NCBI GenBank assembly: GCA_002428455.1
Contig: DIWL01000015.1
Coordinates: 1 to 26,828, forward strand
Length of the DNA stretch: 26,828 nt
Direction of reading: 5' to 3'
Source of the DNA: Anaerolineaceae bacterium UBA6107
GTDB taxonomy: Bacteria > Chloroflexota > Anaerolineae > Anaerolineales > Anaerolineaceae
Shown: positions 13,171-22,300 of the stretch, piece after piece
Layout: every line of letters begins with the position of its first letter
How positions within the stretch are numbered: position 1 is the first letter of the stretch
Position numbers and translations under genes: made by a program
Notes under the pieces: generated by a model
The model's database searches: none
What the model saw: only the letters and a program-made list of their open reading frames with translations
Told to the model about the DNA's origin: nothing

Positions 13171-14466
13171 TTATTTCACCTTTCCATCGGGTCCGGCTGA
13201 GACGATGGCGAGTTTGTCGGGGTCGATGTGCAGCCGGGCGGCTTCCAACACCTGTTCGCGTGTGACTGCTCGGATCAGAGATGGATAACGCTGCAGGTAA
13301 TCCAGTCCAAGATCAAACCGTTCCAGATTAAGGATCGAATTGGCCACCCCGCCATTGGATTCCAGCGACAGGGGCATACGGCCAATGTAATTGTTCTGGT
13401 TGTCGGTGAGCTCTTCCTCGCTGACAAGTTCGGATGTGAAGCGGCGCAATTCACTGGTGATCAACGCCGTAGCCCGCTTAACGTTATCGGGGTTAATACC
13501 TGCGGAAACTTCCCAGCTTCCGCTTTCCTTCCAGGCGTTCAGGCTGGTTGATGCGTAGTACGCCAGACCGGCTTTTTCGCGCACTGAATCACCGATGCGT
13601 CCCATCAGCCCGAACTGACCGAGAATGCTGTTGCCAAGGGATGCGGCCAGGTACTCAGGTGCTTTCCGCTTCGGTCCAAGTGTTCCCATAACCAGATCGG
13701 ATTGGCTTTTACCGGGTACGACGATGTGTTTTACAACCGCCCGTTCCAGCGGTTTGATGGCAGCGTGCTGTGGTTCGGCGGGGGGTGCTGGTTTTTGCCA
13801 GTGGCTGAAATACCTGTCGGTAAGATCGAACACCTGCTGGGGATGAACAGCGCCTACCACCACCATGGTCATTCCGTTGGGGAAGTAATGATCACGATGG
13901 AAATTGACCAGGTCATTCCGCGAGATCGCGTTGATCGTTTCGATATAACCATCCTCGGGGCGGCCGTATGGATGGTTCGGGAACAGGAGCGAGTCAAATT
14001 CGATTGCTGCCACGTCCTGGGTGCTTTGGCCGCGAATCGCCAGGCTGGTCAGCATTTGAGACTTCAAACGGTTCACCTGGTCGGCCGGGAAAACCGGTTC
14101 GATCAGGCTTTCAGCCAGGGTGGAGAACAGCAGCGGGAGATCTTCGGCCAGAGCGCGTCCGCCAAAACTGGTGGTGTGCACGCTGGCGCCATAACCAAAA
14201 CTCGCACCGGCAGATTCAAGGCGGTCGAATATCTCCTGGAAGCTGCTGCGGGCTGTGCCGCGCATCAGGCCGCGGGAGGTATAGTGCGCCAAACCGAGTT
14301 TTTCAGGCGGATCGAACTGGCTGCCCACTGCCAAATATCCTGAGATCACCACCGAAGCGCTGTTGAAGTTGCTGCGCACAAGGAGGACGATCCCATTGGG
14401 CAGGGTTTTGCGGAAGATATCGTCCGGTCCGGGGACGCTGTGGATCCGCGATGGTTGTGTGCTCAT
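13171..14466 (-). CDS. M16-family peptidase-like protein, catalytically inactive partner
   Basis: 431 residues with the M16 (pitrilysin/MPP-like) fold in two similar halves. The zinc motif HxxEH is degraded: at the expected place, residues 61-65, the sequence is HYTSR, so the Glu and second His are missing. In two-subunit M16 proteases one chain is active and the other, with such a broken motif, helps bind substrate. The gene overlaps the active subunit's stop by 4 bp (ATGA), supporting a heterodimer. No signal peptide, so it probably works in the cytosol. Confidence 0.88.
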   Translation of the reverse strand: MSTQPSRIHSVPGPDDIFRKTLPNGIVLLVRSNFNSASVVISGYLAVGSQFDPPEKLGLAHYTSRGLMRGTARSSFQEIFDRLESAGASFGYGASVHTTSFGGRALAEDLPLLFSTLAESLIEPVFPADQVNRLKSQMLTSLAIRGQSTQDVAAIEFDSLLFPNHPYGRPEDGYIETINAISRNDLVNFHRDHYFPNGMTMVVVGAVHPQQVFDLTDRYFSHWQKPAPPAEPQHAAIKPLERAVVKHIVVPGKSQSDLVMGTLGPKRKAPEYLAASLGNSILGQFGLMGRIGDSVREKAGLAYYASTSLNAWKESGSWEVSAGINPDNVKRATALITSELRRFTSELVSEEELTDNQNNYIGRMPLSLESNGGVANSILNLERFDLGLDYLQRYPSLIRAVTREQVLEAARLHIDPDKLAIVSAGPDGKVK

Positions 14467-15749
14467 GCCTGCCCTCCGTCCGGGTGGTAAATACCCACCA
14501 CACGTTGATCGCGAGTCAGGTACCTTTCTAGTACGGTATGAATGTCTGACGGGGTTACCCGGGCGAGTTTTTCAGTATACATGGTGAACCAGGAGTATTC
14601 GTCAAACATTTCTGAGTAGCCCAGCCAGAATCCCTGGTTGGTGATATTTTCGCTGCCATACACAAACAAGGCGCGCGCCTGTTTGGCAGCCCGATCCACT
14701 TCAGCTTGTGATACTTGGTTTCGCAATAACATTTCGATCTCCGCGTCAACCTGCTCCAGGACGGTTTGTGCGTTGTGTTCCGGGCTGATGGTGACGGTGA
14801 TGTTGTAGAGGTAGGGATCAAATGTCGCCTGCAGCGATCCGTTTACGCTGACGGCAATTTCTTTTTCAAGCAGGCGGCGGTAAAGTCGGGAGGTCTTGTT
14901 GGAAATGCTGCCGCCTCCGAACATATTGAGACTGCTTGGCCCGGTGAGGAGACTGTCAAGGATGGTAAAAGCGAAGAAATCCTCCTCCCGCGCTGATGGG
15001 GCGGGATAAGCCAGCTGCAGGTAGGTCGTCTCGCCCGGACCGTGTACGTCGATCAGTCGTTCCGACTGCCGGGCTACCTCTCTGCCGTTACCGGGTGCAG
15101 CGATCGGGCTGCCCGTTAAATGGGCATAGGCTGCAGTCAGCTTTTCCAGCATCTTCTCACTTTCAAAATCCCCGGCGACCGCGACAACGGCGTTGGCAGG
15201 GTTGTAATACTTGCGGTAATGTCCATACAGATCCGCGCGGGTGATCGACTGCAAGTCTGCCATAGAGCCAATTACCTCGTTCTTATAGGGGTGTTTATTG
15301 AACGCCGCGGATTGTACAGCTTCATCCAGCTTGAAAAGGGGTTCGTTCTCGCTGCCTTCACGTTCTGAAATAACCACAGTTCTTTCGCTTTCAACTTCTT
15401 CCGGATCAAAGTAGCTGTTGACCATGCGATCAGCTTCCAGCGCGATGGCGAGGTCAACCTTTTCAGCCGGTACCGTCTCGAAGAAGGTGGTCCAATCGAG
15501 GTGCGTGAAAGCATTCCACATACCTCCATCCCTCGAAATGGCTTTGTCGAGCACACCTGCAGGAAATGTGGGAGTACCCTTGAACTGCATGTGTTCCACC
15601 CAATGGGAAATACCGGTGAAACCTGGCTGTTCATAACGCGATCCCACCCGATACCAAACCCAATGGCTGATGATGGGAGCGGTGTGAACTTCGGTGAGCA
15701 GAATTTTCAGCCCATTTTCGAGATTGAATTCCTGGATGTTCTCTTTCAT
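14463..15749 (-). CDS. M16-family zinc metallopeptidase, active subunit
   Basis: 428 residues. The inverted zinc motif H49-W-V-E-H53 is intact, and the third ligand is expected at Glu129 (VVISE), 76 residues on, as in mitochondrial processing peptidase. No signal peptide is seen. These enzymes degrade or process peptides; the substrate here is unknown. SD GAGGTG lies just before the ATG. It heads the operon with its inactive partner, acpS, phosphoesterase and ParB-like gene. An extended -10 (TGCTATAGT at 15784-15776) is the likely promoter. Confidence 0.9.
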   Translation of the reverse strand: MKENIQEFNLENGLKILLTEVHTAPIISHWVWYRVGSRYEQPGFTGISHWVEHMQFKGTPTFPAGVLDKAISRDGGMWNAFTHLDWTTFFETVPAEKVDLAIALEADRMVNSYFDPEEVESERTVVISEREGSENEPLFKLDEAVQSAAFNKHPYKNEVIGSMADLQSITRADLYGHYRKYYNPANAVVAVAGDFESEKMLEKLTAAYAHLTGSPIAAPGNGREVARQSERLIDVHGPGETTYLQLAYPAPSAREEDFFAFTILDSLLTGPSSLNMFGGGSISNKTSRLYRRLLEKEIAVSVNGSLQATFDPYLYNITVTISPEHNAQTVLEQVDAEIEMLLRNQVSQAEVDRAAKQARALFVYGSENITNQGFWLGYSEMFDEYSWFTMYTEKLARVTPSDIHTVLERYLTRDQRVVGIYHPDGGQA

Positions 15750-15775
15750 GACACCTCTAAGCGATCTTTTGAGTA

Positions 15776-15784
15776 ACTATAGCA
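15776..15784 (-). promoter_or_regulatory. Extended -10 promoter for the M16 operon
   Basis: TGCTATAGT on the minus strand matches the TGnTATAAT extended -10 with one mismatch; no good -35 is found. Transcription would start near 15769, about 20 nt before the ATG at 15749. Confidence 0.4.
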
Positions 15785-15811
15785 TAAGCAGGGGTTGGCG
15801 GGTAGGGAAGT

Positions 15812-15820
15812 TGCTATAAT
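15812..15820 (+). promoter_or_regulatory. Extended -10 promoter for the flavoprotein gene
   Basis: TGCTATAAT (15812-15820) is a perfect extended -10 element. The nearest -35-like hexamer, TTGGCG (15795-15800), is only 14 bp away. Transcription near 15827 leaves a leader of about 56 nt with GGAGGG at 15871-15876. It is back-to-back with the M16 operon promoter. Confidence 0.5.
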
Positions 15821-15882
15821 ACTAATGTTGGATTCCGAAATATTAACCAGGGCAACCAAACCAGGAAATGGGAGGGTATGAC

Positions 15883-17208
15883 ATGGCTGAAAAGATTCAG
15901 GTGGCGGTCATCGGAGCAGGTCCGGCTGGATTGTTCGCAGCGGAAAAACTGGCCTCGTTGGGCTATGGTGTGGCACTCTTCAATCGTGATGTCAAACCGG
16001 GTGGCATGGCGGAGTACGGCATCTATCCGGATAAGCACGCAGTAAAAGATGGTTTGCGAAAGCAGTTCAATCACATCCTTTCCTGTGACCAGGTTCATTA
16101 TTACGGGAATATTTGCGTGGGTGAAGGGCGCAGTCTTTCGATCCCGGACCTGTTGGACTGGGGATTCCCGGCTGTGCTGGTGGCTTGTGGGGCGCAGGGG
16201 ACGAAGTGGCTGGGGCTGCCGGGGGAAAAACTCTCAGGCGTGTACCATGCCAAGGACGTGGTCTACCACTACAACCGCCTGCCGCCCTTCAGTACCATGC
16301 CGATCACGATCGGAAAACGGGTGGTAATCGTGGGGGCGGGCAATGTGATGGCGGATGTGGCGCGTTACCTGATCCACCAGGAACAGGTGGAAGAAGTGCA
16401 TATTTGCGTCCGGCGCGGTCCGGCTGAGGTGAAATTTACGCGCAAGGAGCTTGAAACGATCATCGGCGCGTTCGACCTTGGTAACCTGGAAAGGGAGATC
16501 GGTCGGGTGGCACCGGCGATGCAGGCACTTGATCAGGATCCCACGCAGGAGTTGGCGTTTTTCCATTCCGCGCTTACCAATGCTGAGACCTATTCGGGTA
16601 AAGCGAAGATCCTGATGCATTTCCTGGTTTCGCCGTTGGAGATCACTGGCGATTCTAATGGCAGGATGAATGGACTTTTACTGGAGGACAATACGCTGGT
16701 GGGGGACAAAGAAAATACGTCCGCGCGCGGACTGGGCACAAAGTGGAACCTGGAAGCGGATACGGTGATCTTTGCCATTGGCGATAAGGTGGAAGCTGAA
16801 CTGGGTTTACCGTTATCCAGGAACGATTACCGTCACGCTGAGCAACCAGCCTTTCCGGTGGATGGGCAATCTTATGAAGTTGAGGATCCAACAGGCGAAA
16901 AACCATGGACGGGGGTCTTCCTGGCAGGCTGGTCGCGTGTTGCAAGCAGCGGTCTTGTGGGTAACGCGAAAAGAGACGGGGTGAACGCAGCCTGCGCAAT
17001 CGATCAGTACCTGCGGTCGGCTGGAAAGGATGGGCTGGAGCTGGAGGTGGTCGATGAGCGGGTGGATGCCTTTGAATGCCCCGTGGTGCGCAAGGATGAC
17101 CTCAAGCGGCTGCTGGAGGATGAACACAGGCGCGCAGAAAGCGGCACACCTGAAACCGCGAAGTATCTGACCAACGAGGATATGTTAATGGTTATGGGGT
17201 TGAAGTAA
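15883..17208 (+). CDS. NADP/FAD-dependent oxidoreductase, ferredoxin (adrenodoxin)-NADP reductase-like
   Basis: 441 residues from the ATG at 15883, six nt after GGAGGG; the ATG at 15868 would include the SD. The FAD Rossmann motif is GAGPAG (11-16) and the NADP motif VGAGNVMADVARYL starts near 150. CVRRGPAEVKFTRKEL and the C-terminal SSGLVGNAKRDG are features of the adrenodoxin reductase/FprA family, which moves electrons between NADPH and ferredoxin. Glutamate synthase small-chain relatives share the fold but also have an N-terminal Fe-S domain that is missing here. The C-terminal 80 residues (ECPVVRKDDLKRLLEDE) are an extra helical part. The electron partner is not in the window. The gene converges on the next with 9 bp between stops. 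Confidence 0.8.
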   Translation: MAEKIQVAVIGAGPAGLFAAEKLASLGYGVALFNRDVKPGGMAEYGIYPDKHAVKDGLRKQFNHILSCDQVHYYGNICVGEGRSLSIPDLLDWGFPAVLVACGAQGTKWLGLPGEKLSGVYHAKDVVYHYNRLPPFSTMPITIGKRVVIVGAGNVMADVARYLIHQEQVEEVHICVRRGPAEVKFTRKELETIIGAFDLGNLEREIGRVAPAMQALDQDPTQELAFFHSALTNAETYSGKAKILMHFLVSPLEITGDSNGRMNGLLLEDNTLVGDKENTSARGLGTKWNLEADTVIFAIGDKVEAELGLPLSRNDYRHAEQPAFPVDGQSYEVEDPTGEKPWTGVFLAGWSRVASSGLVGNAKRDGVNAACAIDQYLRSAGKDGLELEVVDERVDAFECPVVRKDDLKRLLEDEHRRAESGTPETAKYLTNEDMLMVMGLK

Positions 17209-17217
17209 TAGTAGAGA

Positions 17218-17697
17218 TCAGTCTGGGCTTCTGTTGAACGGGAACATCAGAATGAACCCGATGGCAATGATTGCGCAGCCGATCTCCATTCCGCGCGCCT
17301 GCCAGACACCAAAATAGGGCACGCCGGGAAGCGGGTGGGTACCCACGCCGAAAACATCTGCAAATCCGGAGAACATGGCTACCACAAAGCCGGTGCTCAC
17401 AAGCCGCCAGCCGATGTCGGCGGACACGCTGGGGGTTTCACGACACCACAAGGCGCGAATCGTACTGTATCCGCTTACACAGATAATACCGATCCCCAGG
17501 AGCATGACAGCGATCTGGATGAACCCAACGACCGGGCTGCGATCAAGACCAAAGAAACCAGGCCGTGCGCCGATCAGGAAGATGATAAAACCGGCCAGGG
17601 TGGCTAACAGGGAAATCCGGATGCGTATCTTCGGCAGCGGATGAACCGGCCTGGTTTCCTCTGCCCCGTTATGCGTTGATACCTGATTTTCTACCAT
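17218..17697 (-). CDS. Small multi-pass membrane protein, unknown
   Basis: 159 residues: a polar, basic N-terminus (1-25), then about four membrane helices at 27-45, 55-78, 92-114 and 132-152. I recognise no family. The SD is poor (GGAG about 14 nt upstream). A possible promoter, TTTCTG (17777-17772) and TATACT (17754-17749) with 17 bp between, lies upstream. It is convergent with the flavoprotein gene; no terminator is seen between the two. Confidence 0.6.
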   Translation of the reverse strand: MVENQVSTHNGAEETRPVHPLPKIRIRISLLATLAGFIIFLIGARPGFFGLDRSPVVGFIQIAVMLLGIGIICVSGYSTIRALWCRETPSVSADIGWRLVSTGFVVAMFSGFADVFGVGTHPLPGVPYFGVWQARGMEIGCAIIAIGFILMFPFNRSPD

Positions 17698-17787
17698 CAG
17701 ATCTTGCAGTTCTCCAATTATTTTAACAGGTGAGTTTCGCTTTCCAATAGTATAACCTGATTTTCCCCCTGCAGAAAGTAACGTAAT

Positions 17788-17815
17788 AAAAAGCGCGCCC
17801 TGATGAGCGCGCTTT
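17788..17815 (-). terminator. Intrinsic terminator of the S1-domain gene
   Basis: On the minus strand AAAGCGCGC (17815-17807) pairs with GCGCGCTTT (17798-17790), loop of 8 bases, followed by further T. It lies 21 bp after the S1-domain gene. Confidence 0.85.
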
Positions 17816-17836
17816 CAAATTCAAATGAGAGTGGGG

Positions 17837-19237
17837 CTATTCCGGATCTGCAGCAGTTTCTTCCGTATCCACGGAAGTTTCTACAGCATCTACGGTAGTC
17901 TCAACAGCATCCACAGTGGTCTCTACAGCTTCTACGGTGGTCTCTACAGCTTCTACGGTGGTCTCGACAGTTTCCACGGTGGTCTTTACAGCATCCACGG
18001 CAGGTTCTACTACCGGGTCAGCCGGTTTGGTGACAATTTCTTCGTCAGAAGTCATGATCTCTTCAAGGGTCTGCCAATCCATATCAGCGTAGGCCATTGA
18101 ATCCACCCGGCGCAAGCTGAGTCCAATGCGGTGTACGGTTGGATCGACCTTGATGATGCGTAGCGTACAGACATCACCTTCCTTGATCACTTCCTTGGGG
18201 TGTTCAATGCGCCGTTCACTAATCTCAGAGATGTGGATCAGTCCTTCAATATCGTCCACCAGGCGGGCAAAAGCACCGAACTTGGTCAGGCGGGTAATGG
18301 TACCTTCGACCAATTGACCAACCTGGAACTGGGCAGCTTTCTCATCCCACGGATCAGACTGCAGTTGGCGGATCGAGAGACCAATGCGTTTCTTTTCATG
18401 GTCGATGTTGATGACCTTGACTTTGATCTCCTGGCCAACCTTGTACAACTCACCCGGGTGCGGAACGCGATCCCATGAGATCTCGGACATGTGAACCAGT
18501 CCATCAGCACCGTTGACATTGACAAAGATGCCAAATTCGGCGATGCTGGTGATGCGACCTTTGTACACTTCCCCGCTCTTCAGCTCTTCCAGCACGCGTT
18601 CGCGTACTGATTCACGGGTCTCGGTGGAGGCAGCACGTTCAGAAAGAATGAGGCGGCGGCGTTCGCGGTCTACTTCGATCACGCACACGTCGATCTCTTC
18701 GCCGATCATTTTTCCCCAGCGTTGTTCCGGTGTATCACCGGTTGCGCTGCTGCGGCGGGTCATGCTGATCTGGGATGCCGGCACAAAACCACGTAATCCG
18801 CCGACGGGAACGATCAGCCCACCCTTGTTGTAACCGATGATGGAGCTGTGTGTAGCCTGTTTACTCGCGAGCAAACTTTCAACTTCCGTCCAGCCTTCCT
18901 CTTCGCGGGCGCGCATGTAGGACAGAATCAGGTTGCCGTTCTGGTCTTCGGGATTGATTACAAAAACCGGGATCTCCTGGCCCAATTGCAGGTTCGCAAG
19001 CTCATCGCTTGGGATCAATTCGTATTCTTTGCCCTCAATGATCCCTTCTGACTTGGTTCCCACGCTTACAAGGATCCTGCCAGTTGTGATGCTGGCGATT
19101 ACACCCTTGCGGATCTCACCCTGGGTCGGAAAATCAATTCCCAGACCTTCCTTTTCGAGTAGAGAAGCCATGTTGTTTTCGTTCTGATTGTTGTCCGAGT
19201 TTGACCCCACTACATTTTGGGTTGCGTTCTGGTCCAT
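17837..19237 (-). CDS. rpsA: S1 RNA-binding domain protein (ribosomal protein S1-like)
   Basis: 466 residues with four S1 (OB-fold) domains at about 38-108, 124-202, 221-291 and 306-377. The last two have the strong SIAEFGIFVNV...GLVHMSEIS and RLTKFGAFARL...GLIHISEIS signatures; the second is more divergent. S1 helps the 30S subunit bind mRNA. Four-domain forms are common outside Proteobacteria, where six is usual. The N-terminus (1-30) is Asn/Gln-rich. The C-terminus (about 400-466) is an acidic Val/Thr/Glu heptad-repeat tail coded by a 21-bp minisatellite. Its leader contains an inverted repeat. GGAG lies 10 nt before the ATG. It follows secA on the same strand by 159 bp. Confidence 0.87.
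   Translation of the reverse strand: MDQNATQNVVGSNSDNNQNENNMASLLEKEGLGIDFPTQGEIRKGVIASITTGRILVSVGTKSEGIIEGKEYELIPSDELANLQLGQEIPVFVINPEDQNGNLILSYMRAREEEGWTEVESLLASKQATHSSIIGYNKGGLIVPVGGLRGFVPASQISMTRRSSATGDTPEQRWGKMIGEEIDVCVIEVDRERRRLILSERAASTETRESVRERVLEELKSGEVYKGRITSIAEFGIFVNVNGADGLVHMSEISWDRVPHPGELYKVGQEIKVKVINIDHEKKRIGLSIRQLQSDPWDEKAAQFQVGQLVEGTITRLTKFGAFARLVDDIEGLIHISEISERRIEHPKEVIKEGDVCTLRIIKVDPTVHRIGLSLRRVDSMAYADMDWQTLEEIMTSDEEIVTKPADPVVEPAVDAVKTTVETVETTVEAVETTVEAVETTVDAVETTVDAVETSVDTEETAADPE
17871..17996 (-). repeat. 21-bp tandem repeat coding for a heptad tail
   Basis: Six consecutive 21-bp units (17871-17891, 17892-17912, 17913-17933, 17934-17954, 17955-17975, 17976-17996), each near ACGGTGGTCTCTACAGCTTC. 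Units 3 to 5 are the closest. Read on the minus strand they code for repeats of the type VEAVETT / VDAVETT. The length of 21 keeps the frame and gives one 7-residue unit each. Copy number probably varies between strains. Confidence 0.9.
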
Positions 19238-19262
19238 ATGATTAGCGCTCCGCTGTTAAGAT

Positions 19263-19332
19263 TAGCCCAATTTTGTTTTGATCGCCTGGCAAGTTTGAAA
19301 AACTTAATGGGCTACAACAAATTAAAATTATA
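19263..19332 (-). promoter_or_regulatory. Promoter -10 and structured leader of the S1-domain gene
   Basis: TATAAT on the minus strand (19332-19327), without a clear -35, would start a leader of about 80 nt. In that leader TAGCCCA (19314-19308) is the exact complement of TGGGCTA (19269-19263), and between them AAGTT/AACTT (19305-19301 with 19295-19291) forms a 5-pair hairpin. Between secA's end at 19397 and this point nothing else is recognised. Autocontrol of S1 through a leader is known in E. coli; for this gene it is a guess. Confidence 0.4.
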
Positions 19333-19396
19333 CATCATTTGAATCCGTTTAGAACACAGAATTCGACAAAAACACCGCAATTCACGGATATTTTTG

Positions 19397-22300
19397 TTAA
19401 TGGCGTTTGCGTTTCTTCTTTTTGGATTCTTCAATGACCGCGCTCGGTGCAGCCTGCGGTGCCTGAGCGGTAGTTTCTGCCAGTGGTCTTTCATTCGCCT
19501 GTACGCCTGGCCGGCGGGGCTGGAAGAGGAACATACGGCTGATTACGCCCGCCCGGATTTCGCTGAGAAGGTTGCGGAACATCTCGGAAGCCTGGCCTTT
19601 ATACTGAACCAGCGGATCGCGCTGGGCAAAAGCCTCCAAACCGATCGAGACGCGCAAGGCATCCACGCGGGTCAGGTAATCCACCCATAATTCTGATATC
19701 ACACTGAGCAGAATATGCCGGTGGATCTGGTTCTGGATGCGCCGACCGAGGATCACCTCCACCTGGTTGCGCAACTCTGCCGTAAGGCTGTCGGGTGAAG
19801 CATCCTCCAAACCAGCAAGTGCTTTTTCTCCGATCTCTGTCTGCAACGAGTTCCTGATCTGCGGGTCGAGATCTTTCATTGAGGCTCCGGATAGTCTGAA
19901 GCGTTCAAATTCGATCTTTCCCCACACGGTCTCGAGACGTCCCTGGATCGTGATCAGGTGTTCAAGCACATCCCGGGTGATATCGGGTACGGGACGATCC
20001 TGGATGAGGCGGGCAGCGTGAAAAATGTAGTTGACGAGGATCACCCGTCTCATACCGCGCTGATGGGTGCGCGGGTCGATGGCCATTTTTGTTCCCACGC
20101 TCATATTTAACAGTAGGTCGATCAGACGCAATTCATCAGTTGAATCCACGGCGGTGCGGTTAAGCACTGATTCAATGTTCTGGATCAAGGGTCCCTGGTT
20201 GGAGAGCAGCGTAACTGTGCGTTTCTCCAGGGTGGTTTTGACCTGATCCAATAATCCAGCCGCCATATCATCCCAGGTTAATTCCTGCAGGTCGGCCGGT
20301 TTCAGGTTCATACTTTCGTCCAACCGCCGTTCAATCGAGCCGATGGTGCGGGTGATGGCAAGCAGGTTAAGCGCTCTACTCACCTGGGAGGATAGCTTCT
20401 CCTTCACATCTCGGTTGGCTTCAGGCAGGGCGCGCAATTCTTCAGAAGAAAGGCGTAGCGCGGTGCGTGTGAGGTTGGATAACTCCTCCAGAAGTTCCTG
20501 TGGACGGCGCTGGGAGAGTTCTTCATCTTTGCGCGCGTCCTTTAACCCTTCGAAGAAAATATCGATGCTGTCCTGCCGTTCCTTATCAAGTTGTTCAACG
20601 GTTTCTTCTGTTTTTTCCAGCAGCACGCGCGTGGCGTTAAGGATGTGCTCATGCTCAGCACGCAGGGATTGCTCAGCGATCTCGAGCAGCGCATTACGGA
20701 TGGCGTTGTCATCAGCAGGGGGCTTGATCCTGGAGCGAAGTTCATCCACTAGCAAACGCAACGTATATGAAGGAGCGCGAATCCCTTCAGCCTCAAATGT
20801 CATTGAAGGCTGAACCTCCTCCAGATAACTGAGGAGCTTCCACGGACCTTCTTCATCTGCCAGGGCTTTTGGTATCCGTTCTTTCAGTTCTGTGCTCAGT
20901 ACATCGAGGATATCGTCGTGAAGGTCCTCTTTCTCAAAGGCACGGTCGCGTTCCCCGTAGATACGTTTGCGCTGTGCGTTCAGCACATCATCGTACTCAA
21001 GCAGATGCTTGCGGACATCAAAGTTGTTGCCCTCGACGCGTTCCTGGGCCTGTTCCACGATCCTGCCGAGCAAGCCGCTCTCAATAGGCAGGCTGGGATC
21101 GACTTTCATCCGCGTCATCAGTCCTTCCATCTGACCGCCGCCAAAGAGGCGCATCAGTTCGTCTTCAAGGGACAGGTAGAAACGCGAGGAACCCGGATCA
21201 CCCTGGCGGGCTGCGCGCCCGCGCAGCTGGTTGTCGATACGGCGTGCTTCATGGCGTTCTGAACCGATCACATGCAGCCCGCCCAACTCGCGCACCCGTT
21301 TCATGTTCTCCAGGTAATTAATAAAGGTCTGCACGGATTCAAAATAGATACCGTAATCTTCTTCGGTGAGCTTTTCCAGTTCCAGGCGGCGGGATTCGTT
21401 TGACATATTGTACGGGTCAGGCACACCGGCGCGTTCCAGTACGCGGATCACGTCTGCGAGGGTTTCCTCGTTCAGATCGCCACCCAGCTTGATGTCGACA
21501 CCACGACCGGCCATGTTGGTGGCAATGGTAACCATTCCAAAAGCACCTGCCCGGGCAATGATCTGGGATTCTTCATCGTGCTTGCGGGCGTTCAACACCT
21601 GGTGCGGTACTCCGCCTTGGATCGCAGACAGGACGCGGCTGGCATCTGCAGGACGAACATCTATGATCTTCATCAGACGGGTGAACAGTTCATCATCCTC
21701 TGGATTAATGGAGGATAAACCAGCCTGGCGGGCGATCGGGCGCATTTCTGCCACGTTCAATTCGTTGAGCGGCCGGTTGAGGAATTGCAGTTCCTTGACC
21801 TCGATCTCAGCAGATTTGTTGAACTTTTCCAGCCACGCATCGCGAATGATGAGGGTCTGCAACAGGCGGCGGATGGACTCAGCTCCCAGGCGTTGGGAAA
21901 TCCGCTCGGAGTGTTCCACCGATGTGGTACCTACCAGCAAAGGGCGGCCGCTGGCGTAATAATGGAGGATCTCCGTGACGATGGCGCGCAGTTTTGCTTC
22001 CTCTGTGCGGTACACCATGTCCGGAAAATCCTGGCGGCGCCAAAAGACCGGTGATTTCTCCGGATTGTTCTTCTGCGCGTAATACTGTAACGGGTAACCC
22101 TGGGCATCTTTCGTTTCCACCACGGTCAGGGGTGAATCGGTCTTGGAGGCGACATACTCCAGGTTCATCGGGATGGGCAGGACATCCAGTTTGTAGATCT
22201 TGTTGAACTCTTCTGCCTCGGTTAGCGCGGTGCCCGTCATTCCGCCGAGCTTTTCGTACATGCGGAAGTAATTCTGGATGGTGATGGTGGCGTAGGTCAC

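Noticed and set aside
13702..14343. 213-codon plus-strand frame opposite the inactive M16 gene
   Set aside because: The M16 fold on the other strand is clear across the full length; the opposite frame shows no recognisable domain or ribosome binding site.
15883..17208. Glutamate synthase small subunit (gltD)
   Set aside because: The N-terminal iron-sulfur domain is missing and RRGPAEVKFT fits the adrenodoxin reductase/FprA type better; no gltB is nearby.
17871..17996. CRISPR array
   Set aside because: The repeats are contiguous 21-bp units without spacers and lie in frame inside the S1 gene.
20343..20813. Long frame opposite secA as a gene
   Set aside because: It is antisense to a conserved part of SecA, Ser/Arg-rich in the way shadow frames are, and lacks an SD.
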